Positions 32,262 through 41,681 of a stretch of DNA of 64,000 bases are shown here, piece after piece. Below the pieces are notes generated by a model. It did no database searches and was not told where the DNA came from. It saw only the letters and a program-made list of their open reading frames with translations. The stretch is from NCBI RefSeq assembly GCF_000417875.1, contig NW_006920886.1:294120-358119 (forward strand), written 5' to 3'. Position 1 is the first letter of the stretch; each line of letters begins with the position of its first letter. This DNA comes from Pseudozyma flocculosa PF-1 (taxonomy: Eukaryota > Basidiomycota > Ustilaginomycetes > Ustilaginales > Ustilaginaceae). A program made the translations under genes and the position numbers.

Positions 32262-34159
32262 CTATTGTCCCTTGGACCACCAGGAGCGCATCCGCTCGCC
32301 CACGGATCCAGCCGCCGGCGCGGTCCGTGCGGTCGAGTTTCGATCTGCAAACATCGGCGAGGCGTCGTCCTCTCGGAAGCCGTCCTCGCCTATCCTCGAG
32401 CCCAGCGCGGGATCGCGCCATGCGGAAACGGTGTCGTCCTGCTCGTCGACGCCGTCGATGCGGAGGCCCGTCATCGGCGGTAGCTCGTCGTCGCTGTTGT
32501 CGCCGCCGTCGTCGTCCGAGTAACGCGCATCGCTGCGGCTGCGGCCAATGAGGCTGCGGTTGCGGCCGAGGAACGACGGCGGCAACTCGTCGCGATCCTC
32601 GACGTCGTCGTCGAGGCGGACCGGTCCGTGGGTTGTGGCATCCTCGGGCTCCTCGAGCGCTTCGGAGCCATTGAGTTTGCGCACGACGACGGGGATGAGT
32701 ACGGCGACGCAGACGCCGCCAAGCAGAAGCACGTTGCGAAGGCTGAGGAGGTTGAAGTCGTCGGCGCTCGTCATCTCGTCGAGCTTTTCGCCTAGCGTGG
32801 TGTGGATGACCGAGACGGCAAAGATGCCGCAAAAGGTCGACAGCCAGAAGAGGCCAATGTCGATGCCCAGGTGCGGGGCGAGCAGGTTGACGACGTTGTG
32901 CGGCGGCAGCGGCATCATGCTGGGCGGAGCGAACGAGCGTGCGGGCGGTGGGTGAGGGTCAGAGGGTGCGGCTCCTTGGGCTAGCAGCGCTCTCCTCGAC
33001 GGCGCAGGACGGCTCACCGGATGACGATGAGGTAGGATAGCATGTTGTCGTTGTGCTGCGCCAACTTGTCCTTCCAGGTGTCGATGCGCGCCTTCCAGCT
33101 GGGCAGAGCCACCAAGACGACGCCCAGGAACTTGCTGATGAGGTAGCAGATTGTAGCGCCGGTGGCGACCGACTGCGCCCGATAGACGAGTACAGGCATG
33201 AATCGCAGGCCCTGCAAGTCAGGTTAGGGTTCAAGGTCAGACGAGGAGTGCAAAGCGGGGCCTTACTCACGGCGCAGACCAGAGGCAGAGCGATGGGGAC
33301 GCCCCAGAGAGCACCGGCCAGGATGCTCATGTACATTGAGCCGGGGATGGAAAAAGCTTGAAGGCTGTGGCGTCACGGTGGATGTGCATGGCGTCAGTGG
33401 AGACGAGCGATTGAGCGGCTGCGTTGCTATATCAAGGGGGCGGCGGGAAGCAAGGGGGCTGGTCCAAGTGTGCGTGGCACTCACAAGATGTAGACGATAA
33501 ACCAGCAGAGCATGACCTGGGCAAAGTTTTCCGACTTGTAGTGCTGCAGGACGCGGTTGAGGTCCTTGAGCTGTTCGAGGGAGCGTGGGATCTTGAAAGC
33601 TGGCCGATCGGCGCTGCGTTAGAGACAGAGATAGCGGGATGGAAGACGACAAGAGGGAGAGGGACAGAGCGAAAACAAGATGCGAGTGGCAGTAGAATGG
33701 TTCGGGATAAGCAGGGCCGAAACACAGGGATTGCGGCGAACAGAGGATAAATGGAGCTACCCACTCGTCAATGACAGGCAGCGCGAGCCACAGGGTGCCT
33801 CCGAGACCAACGAGGCAGACGACAAAGAGGATGAGGAGCTGACCGCCGGCGCGAAGCAGGAGCCGGCGGCGTTCTAGCGGGTCGAGGACGGGGGCAGCTG
33901 GTGGCGGTGCGCCTGGGCGTCCCTGCTGAGCGTGCCAGGGGTCGTCTTGATCATCATCATCTGGGGAGTGATGCAGGCGGATGGAGATGGACGAGTCGGA
34001 GCGTTGGGCGCCGCCGAGCGTCTTTAGCGTGTGGCGGGACTTGATGGAAGCGGCATCGTCGTCGGCGGCCGGGGTGGCGGCGGTGCCGATGGCGAATGCG
34101 TGAGCGTCGGGCGCGTCTGGTGGTGATGGAGCGACGGGCGCGCCACTTGCTGAGGCCAT
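32262..34159 (-). CDS. TVP38: TVP38/TMEM64-family Golgi membrane protein
   Basis: Five exons: 34,159-33,765; 33,613-33,485; 33,364-33,271; 33,211-33,018; 32,919-32,262; 1,470 nt, 489 residues. About six hydrophobic segments: LLILFVVCLVGLGGTLWLAL, VMLCWFIVYIFLQAF, MSILAGALWGVPIALPLVCA, TGATICYLISKFLGVVLV, GLFWLSTFCGIFAVSVIH and VLLLGGVCVAVLIPVVV. The centre has the family's core: FKIPRSLEQLKDLNRVL, then IPGSMYMSILAGALWG, then a conserved IHTTLGEKLDEMTS loop. Both ends are Ser/Asp-rich tails facing the cytosol by inference. Family knowledge: yeast Tvp38 is in Tlg2-containing Golgi vesicles; VTT/DedA relatives include lipid scramblases. The first intron uses a GTGGGT donor; one intron is only 59 bp. 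Convergent with PRE6 (220 bp between stops). Confidence 0.88.
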
Positions 34160-35117
34160 GTTCGGGGCCAGACGAGGAGCGAGAGAGGGGGCGATGTCGG
34201 CGCGGCTAGATGGAGCGGTTTGGTGTGGATCTGGGCAGCGACGATGGGCCTGGTTGGGCGGAGAGGGCCAAGTGGCAAGCAAGACGAGCTGACGACCAAG
34301 CAGTAGGACGCTACTCTGAAGGCTGACGAGAAGACGGTGATGGCGGCGGGGACGTCGGCGGCGCTGGTGGTGGGCAGGGTGTCGGCGAGAGGCAACGGAG
34401 AGTAGGCAGGTCGGGAGGGCCAGCGTGCAGGCCCGAGCTCGGCTTTGAGGCGGCGGTGCGGCGGCCCCTGCGCTGATCCAAGAAAGGCGCGTACCCGCGC
34501 CCCGCCATTTGTGGATCCAGCCGCCCAAAAAAAGTCGAGGAAAATCCGAGAAAAGAGAGAGAGAGTGGCGCAGACCACAGACATCGAACGAGCCTCGGCG
34601 GCTTTGCCGCTGGTGGGCACGGCCGTGCTTGCCCTCAGTCCGGCGTGGTGGCAGGGCGAGTCGAAGATGGCCCGAGGGTCAACGAGGTTTCTCGAGCATC
34701 GAGCAGAAGGTGAAGTCTACCAACCGGCCTCTTGCAGGTGAGGAGACCGAAGTCGGAAGCCCCCCAAATGGCCGTGGTGGCCTGAGGCTGCCGGCGGACG
34801 AGGCAGGGATTTTTAGGGCGCGCCCTCGAGGCCAACTCGCCGCCGAGCCGGGCGTGGCCAGCAGATCGCGCCAACGGCTTCCAGGGGGGGGGGACGAGCG
34901 AGCGTGCGTGCATGTTAGGCCTGGGTCCAGGTCGGTAGATCGAGTACTCTAAGGCCGCCGGCCCATCCAACCGCGTGCTGGGCCTAGGGTGTGAACGCTG
35001 AGTCGCGGCCAGAGTGCCTCGCTCCCTGCTTGCGTGGGTGCGGCCGAATCGGCCTGCCTGCCTGGCTGGCCACACGGCAGACAAGGCTGACTCACCCAGC
35101 CTCTTGCTCTTGCACGC

Positions 35118-35156
<39 letters not shown>

Positions 35157-36044
35157 GCGGATGGAGCGAGCGTGGCCACTCGACCGGGCCTGAGCTGGCC
35201 GCCCCGCTCGTCGCCCGCCACCATGTCTGCAGGCATCCGAGCCAGCCAGCCTGCCCTGCTGGTTGGACGGGGGGCCCTCAACCCCTCAGTCGAGGCTTGG
35301 GGCCCGCCTGCTGTCCTCCAAGCCTCTCTTCATCGCGGCGCCCAGACACCTTACACTACTCTCGGCCTTTTTCGCTCTCACCTGGGCATCCAAGTCGGCG
35401 AAGCAGAAGCCTTCACAGCGAACGGGTCTGACGGGCACAAAGGCGGATGCCGTGGCGGTGGTTTCGCCATCCTCGATCTGCTGACCCCCCTGCCGCGATC
35501 GATCTCGAGGCCTAACGGAGGTGTCGCTGGCTCGCTACCTCTTCTTGCTTGCCTTTTTGCGGGACGCCGAGGCCTAGGACGGACAGCCCGACAAGCAGGT
35601 GCTGACGCCCTCGCCTCGATCAGGCGGCGTCGTCCAGCTCAGCGACGCCACCGCTTGCTCGAGCTCAGGCCGGGTCGCTCCCTATAAAGCCGCTCTGAAC
35701 GGCTGCGGGACCGCGAGCTTGGGTCGGCTCCTTCGGATCGCCCACCTATCCCCTCCGCCTGAGCCCTCTTTCCCTCTCCTTCACCCTCTTTCCCTCTCCT
35801 TTCCCCCCTCCTCCCCCCCTAATTCCCCCCACCGGTCCGCCAAGGCCGACCCTATCCCATCCGCCCCTTCTTACGAGTGTCGAGTTGCTTGGTCTGCTCC
35901 TCTCTCAACCCGTCTCCCCTGGCGACGACAGGACTCTGACGAGTGCCGTCCCGACTCTGCGCTCGCTGCAGCTGTCCGACGGCTTTCGAAACGAGCCCTC
36001 CCTCTGATAACCCGGACTGCGATCGACTTTAGCGACACGTCGAC
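34160..36044. promoter_or_regulatory. Divergent intergenic region TVP38 / PUF
   Basis: About 1.9 kb holding both promoters. It contains an ACGC microsatellite (about 35,117-35,156), a TATA-like CTATAAAG (35,682-35,689) and a long pyrimidine tract (about 35,745-35,838) between that and the PUF start codon, a pattern common for fungal Pol II promoters. No other gene is recognised. Confidence 0.5.
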
Positions 36045-39000
36045 ATGGCTTCGACCAAGGAAGGCCCCATCGAGGGCGCCAGCAAGCAGGAGCAGCTCTA
36101 CCGCCATCCCAACGCCAGGAAGACGCCAGAGGCCGAGCCTCGCGACGCAAAGTCGACCGACGAGGGCTTCGCCTCGCCGCAAGAGGCACCCTCGCGTGCC
36201 AGTCAGAGCACCCCGGCGTGTTCCGACACGGTATGGGACCCCATCCACGCCCTGTCTCGACGCTCGCGCAGCGACACCGACGACTTTTTCTCGCCCCTGC
36301 TCCAGCTCGATCAAGAGCCCGGATCGGCCCACTCGTCCGGACCCCTCGACTATGCTGACACCTTCGCGCGCAGCGAGAGCGACCCGATCCACTCGACCCA
36401 GCCCGAGGAGCAGGCTCGAGCCGCCGGCGTCATTGGCAAGCCGCCTGGCACTGAGCAGCACAGCGACTTCGGCCCGCGACAGCGCAGCCTGGCGTTTCCG
36501 AGCTACAGCGCCTCGGACGCTGGCCGCGGCCGGGTCGAGCCGACGGCAAAGGGTCAGAGCAGCCCCACCGGACTCAGCAGCGAGACATCAGAAGATCTGC
36601 GCAGGCTCTTCTCGCCCGCCGGTCGCGGCTTCACCGAGGCGCTCGAGCAGTCTTCCTGGCGCAAGGGGCCCGTTGGCCCTGTAGGCACGCATCCGTGGAG
36701 CCGAGATCCGTCGCTTGCGGAGCCTCCACGTCCACTTCTGTCGATGCCCGGCCCTCGCATTCATCCAGAGGTCCTCGGCACCTTCCTAGGGACCCACATG
36801 CCTCGCACCGACCCTCACTCCTCAGGGAGCAGCAGCAGCATCATCGACCCGTTTGACTTTTCGCGTGGCGGCCGCAGCAGACGCAACACGGGCTGCTCGG
36901 ACAGCCTCGGAAGTTTTGGCAAGAGCTCACCGACGCTGCTGCACCCGCCCATCTATCGGCCGACGTATGTCGACAAGGAGGTTCGTACCCTAGCATCGCG
37001 TCTTGTGGCGGCACGTTTCGCTTTCGGCCCGATGAGCGTGGTCGGACGCTGACGTGCTGCCGACTGCGTGCCTGCTCCTGTCCCCACCGCACAGGTTCAG
37101 ACCGAGGACAGCGCCATCATCGACGAGGCCAACCGCATCCGCGGAATCATCGAACTGCGCCAAGCCCGCAGTGACATGCACCTTGTAGGCAGCGTTTGAG
37201 GTCGGCCACGGCGCCTTGACTATCGAAGGTGTTCGCACTGACCGACTGGCGGGCCTCTTCAACCTCACCTTGCTCGCTTATCAGCTCTTTGCAGAGAACC
37301 GCGGGCTCAAACGCCAGCTGTACGATGCTCTCACCTGCGTCCGAGCTCTGCGCCAGCAGCGAAGCCAGGAGCTGCCTCTGGCGGCGGGCTTCACTTCCAG
37401 TCCCGGTGTAGCCGGGATGCTCGGACGTCTAGGAGGAACCCCCGGTACAGGCATGGTCGATCCTGCTCTCCACCAGGCCCTACCTTCCGCCTACTCCGAC
37501 CCCGCCGCGATGTTGCGCAACGTGCCGCCGGCCGGCTTCCACATGACCGCGGACCCGATCGCCATGCAAGGCCTGCAGCAAATGCCGTCGGTCGACCTCT
37601 TTCGTCACGGGAGCGCCGTTGCTGCCCCGCCCGCCGCCGCAAGCAGACCGGAGATGCCGGCTTCGCTCAACCAGCAGAGGATCTTGGCCGAGCTGGCCAG
37701 TCGAGGCTTGGCGATGGGAGGCTCCCACGAGCTAGGTGCTGTCAGATCCCCCCTCGACGAGGCAAACCTGTATGCCAGCGCATCGAGTGAGGGTGATCGT
37801 GCCGAAGCTGCGGCCGAGTCCTCGACGTCGAGGCTCACGAGCACTGCCGGCTGGCCCTCTCTCGCAGAGGCCCAGAAGCAGTTCGCTAGGGCCAAGGTCT
37901 CGACGCCGACGGAGCCTCGTACTCCTCAAAAGGGTTCGGAAGAGACTAGTCCTAGGACGGAGGTCGCTCTCTCACCAGCCAAGCAGAGTGATCTGGTGCG
38001 CCAGATTGCAGATGGGCGAGGTCAGGAAGCCAGCATAGTGCTGCAGCAGCAGCTCAAGTCGGGCACCGCAGATGCAAAGCGTTCCGTCGTCGGACTGGTC
38101 AAGTCCTGCATCCTCGCCCTGTCGCACGATCGCCACGGCAATTTCCTGGTCCAGCGCGCTCGTAAGTTGCTTCTGTCCGAGGCCTCGACCGTTCAAGGAT
38201 CGGTCTATACTCGAGCTTCGCCTGACAGTTGCATCTTGGCCCGCATCCGTCGCAGTCGGCGTGGACGCGGATCTTGCTTGGAGTCTCAAGGGCCACTTTG
38301 TCGAGCTGGCCATGTCGCAGTTTGGTTGCCACGTCGTTCAGAGGGTGAGTCGATCCAGCATCGCTGCTCGCCGATGCCAAGGTTCCTGACCCTACACCTC
38401 CACATCTGCACGCCTGGGCAGGTCCTGGATGGCGAGGAGCGCGTCAAGATGGCCGTGGTTGAGGAGCTGCTGAGCTCGCGGCTGGAGGAGTCACTCACGT
38501 CGAGGCACTCGGTTCACGTGTGGCAAAAGGTTCTCGAGATCGACTGGACGCACGCCAGCTTCCGATCGACCATCTTTGCAGTCATGAACCGACAGATGAA
38601 GGGCAAGTGGGCCAAGACGGCGCGACAGGAGACTGGCAGCATCATCTGCCAGAACATTTTCGAGTCGGCCGACGCAGACGAAAAGGTGAGTGCGCCCGCG
38701 GCGACCGAGCCTCGTCCCTGCGCCCCCCTGGTCGCTGACGGCCCGACGCGCGCCCCTACCTTTCCCATCGTCGATCACGCTGTCTTCGCGTCATACCCCA
38801 GAGCGACTGCCTGCAGGAGGTGCTGGCCGAGGCGGAGGAGTGCGCGTCGAACCAGTGGGGCGTCTGGGTTGTCCAGGTTAGGGTCATCGCTCGAGGTCCT
38901 GTTTGACCTTCTGCGGGGTTCCCCCTGACCCATGTTCGCCCACCCTCTCTGGATCTGCCTTCGGCCTCGCTGCAGCACATCATTGAGCACGGTTCCGAGT

Positions 39001-39690
39001 AAGCGACGGATGTGGAATCGGCGCGCACCCTCATTGACGACGACGTGCTAACGCTCCTGACTCGCTTTTTCTTCCCCGGCGACTCTGCCAGCCCGGAGAA
39101 GAAAGCGGCACTCGAGGGACTCCTCCGATCCGCGGTGAAGCTGACGCTCTCGCAGTACGGTGAGTCTGGCGCTTTGAGGGGTGCCTGCAGTCGGAGGGCG
39201 ACTCTTCTGATGCAGGATGTCGCAACGGTGCCGCTTCGCTGCTGTCCCATGCCCGGTCGACCCTCGGGAGCACAGGTCAAAAAGCCATCATGAGTGGCCT
39301 CAAGTCTGGCGACCGCACGTTTGTCGACAAGTACGTCGAGACCTTGTGCGAGACGCATCCTTCCGGCTCGTCGGGAACTGGCAGTCGACGTTCGGCTCTG
39401 GTCGACGTCGCTCTGGCTCCGCAGGGCCTCCAGATTGTGACGCAGGTCAGTGTCCCATGCTGGTCGAAGCCGTTGAAGACTGTTGTGGGGCCCGAGCTGA
39501 CCGGTGCGGCCGTTTCAATCTGCCGCCGCTTGCGCCACCGATGTGCCAGCTGCTCACGTCGGTTTCGCCCGAGATGCGCGAGAAAATCATCGCCACGGTG
39601 CGCAAGAACTCGGTCTTCCTCAAGGGCAGCAAGACGGGCCTCAAGGTCCACCAGCTCTGCGAGCGCGCGCGCGCCTTCTCCGGCTATTGA
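36045..39690 (+). CDS. PUF (Pumilio-type) RNA-binding protein
   Basis: Ten exons: 36,045-36,980; 37,095-37,184; 37,285-38,161; 38,256-38,344; 38,422-38,685; 38,802-38,876; 38,976-38,998; 39,092-39,159; 39,216-39,445; 39,550-39,690; 2,793 nt, 930 residues. Residues 1-310 are Ser/Pro-rich. A helical, coiled-coil-like segment (about 313-370; NRIRGIIELRQARSDMHLLF and on) follows, then low complexity. The C-terminal ~380 residues hold PUF helices: HGNFLVQRA, FGCHVVQRV, HSVHVWQKV, TGSIICQNI, WGVWVVQHI, YGCRNGAASLL, GLQIVTQLL, TGLKVHQLC. PUF proteins bind 3'UTR motifs and repress or localise mRNAs. Several repeats lack the standard residues at the base-contact positions, so its RNA code is not predictable by eye. 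No RRM is seen. Intron 38,999-39,091 carries an in-frame TAA, a CTAAC branch site and a strong pyrimidine tract. The first intron has a GTTCGT donor. Confidence 0.86.
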
Positions 39691-40068
39691 CAGCGTGGCG
39701 CGTCGATTCCTTACCCCCATGCCTTGCCCGTACCCGCTCCGACAACCGGCTCGACCCTGGTGACGCCAACGGGCCGACGACGCCATCCCTCTGATTATCC
39801 TCCACGGTCTATCGACGCCCGCACGTCGATGTCGATTCCTCCGCCTGTACGACTTCGGAACACCCCGATCGACGGCCGCCCATCATCGGTCGACCGCAAA
39901 TTTGCTTGGTTGCGCATGGTTTGCGGGTGCTGGCGTCAGGGATTGGATGTGGCGACGGGGCGGGAAAGAGGTACAAGTACAGCGAGCCGTGGGCGAGGCG
40001 GCGGCGGTCAAGGAGGAATCAATTGCGAGGATGGGGGCCTCTCTGCTAGGTGGTTACGACGGCGAGGG
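39691..40068. other. Convergent intergenic region PUF / RRP43
   Basis: 378 bp between two convergent stop codons, presumably holding both 3' untranslated regions. Nothing else is seen. Confidence 0.6.
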
Positions 40069-41303
40069 CTAGGCATGGCGAGCCTCGGCGTCGAAGAGGG
40101 CATGGGCGAGCTGGTCGCAGCGCAGCTTTGCGAGGCGGATGCAGGCGTCGAGGTTCTGCTGGTCCGACTGTGCTGCTGCGGGTACTGCTGCGGCAGCGTC
40201 GCTCTCGTCGCGTTTTGCGATTGTTCGGAGGCTGCCGGACTGATAGAGGTAGCAAGTGTGGGTCTGAGTGCTAGACTCGGCGGGAGAGGAAGGGGCGAGG
40301 ATGCCGATGCTGGCATGGGAGTTGACGAGCGAGGACTCAAAGGCGGACGGGTCGGCCAGGAGTTGCGCGCTGGGCATGAGAGAGCGACAGAGTCGTCGGT
40401 GTGGGCGAGGATCGGGACAGACATGGAGGAAGGCGGTCAATGTGGGCCGAGGTGACGGCCGAGGTGGACGACACTGGGCTCGAGAGGACTCACGCCTCGA
40501 ACACGCCAAAGCTGGCGCAGAGCGGGAGGTTGTTGAGGCGCAGCTTGGCCGATCCGCCGTCTGGGTGGTGCCTCGTCTCTGACGTTTCCGGGTGGAAGAC
40601 GGCGTTGGGCAGCGAGGTGTGACGGAGGGCGGCCATGGATGCGAGGACGGCGGCGTCGAGGGCGTTTCCGTCGTACGAGATAAAGGTGATGTCGAGGTAG
40701 AGGCACCACACCGCTGCGCCTGGCTGGATGACGAGATGGGTACGATCGAGTGTCGAGGAGCTGTTGAGGAAAGTGAGGAGCCGGTCGGTAAGGACCTGGG
40801 CCTCGTCGCCCGGTGGACCTGGCTTGAAGCGGGTCGACGAGAGGGCGGGTAGCTCGACGTTGGGAACTGCAGGGTGCATGATGCGGGGATGAAGTTGGGG
40901 AAGGGGGGAAGGAAAAGGACGAAGACGATGGTGCACATGGGGCGAGCGGGTGAGCGGCAGGAAGCACGGCCGTCGTTGGCTCAAGCGACGAGGACATACC
41001 GAGGAAACCCTGGTCGGGCCTGGAGAGGAGCGGGGTTGCGACCTCTGCCTTTACTGCGGCGATGCATACGGTGTTTTGGAGCTTTACGAATGCGCTGCCG
41101 TGCGCGGTCGATACGGGGCCGAGGGAGATGGTGGCGGGGCGGAAGTGGTCGAGGTGGCGAGCGTCTTCGCGGACGCCGGCGTCGAGGAAGCGGCGAAGGT
41201 AGGCCGAGGGATGGAGCCGCTTGAAGGTGGTGGCAGCCACCTGGTCCGTGTAGGACGTTGATGCGGCTGATGGGGCCGCGCTTGGGGGTGAAAGTGCGGC
41301 CAT
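40069..41303 (-). CDS. RRP43: Exosome core subunit Rrp43 (RNase PH-like, EXOSC8 type)
   Basis: Three exons: 41,303-41,000; 40,866-40,494; 40,369-40,069; 978 nt, 325 residues; introns 133 and 124 bp (donors GTATGT and GTGAGT). The protein has the exosome RNase PH fold signature: FKRLHPSAYLRRFLDAGVRE, LGPVSTAHGSAFVKLQNT, CIAAVKAEVATP, then after the first intron FLVPNVELPALSSTRFKPGP, WCLYLDITFISYDGNALDAA and LPLCASFGVF. The PNVELPxLSSxRF block is typical of Rrp43/EXOSC8 rather than Rrp42 or Rrp45. It belongs to the six-subunit ring of the RNA exosome (nucleus and cytosol), which degrades and trims RNA; eukaryotic ring subunits are generally non-catalytic. Shares a 378-bp divergent promoter with COG7. 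Confidence 0.88.
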
Positions 41304-41681
41304 GGGGTCGATGAGGGTGTTAGAAGTGAGGGTGAGGAGAGCGAGGCGAGGCGAGGCGAGGCGAGGTGTTGGAAGGGAAGCGGCAGGCAAGGTGGCCAGG
41401 AAGAAAGCCAGGAGGAGGGCCGTCCGTCCAGACCGACGACCGCGAGGCAGAAACGCGGAAAGTGGAGCAAACGTCGCTTCTCGTGCGGTTGCAGCCAAAA
41501 AGCGGACGTCTTCGTGGGGGAACGGGGGCAACACCGAGTGGGGGAAAGACAGGGTGGTGAGGTGGGCACAGACCCTCCCGCTCTTGGCAACGGCGTGGCC
41601 GGGCCTCGGCTTAAGCTTCGTTATGTTGCTTCTTCCTACCCACCACTCACCCACCCTCCCAATTTCCCTGTGACCGCCTCG
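41304..41681. promoter_or_regulatory. Bidirectional promoter region RRP43 / COG7
   Basis: 378 bp between divergent start codons. It contains a short GGCGA direct repeat (about 41,340-41,365) and pyrimidine-rich sequence just before the COG7 start. No defined motif can be assigned. Confidence 0.55.

Noticed and set aside
39001..39091. Reading through the region after GSE in PUF as coding with a premature stop
   Set aside because: The segment has a GTAAGC donor, CTAAC branch site, pyrimidine tract and CCAG acceptor, all of usual length, so it is an intron.
41514..41681. N-terminal extension of COG7
   Set aside because: It would cover most of the 378-bp divergent promoter and has no Cog7 character; the ATG at 41,682 is preferred.
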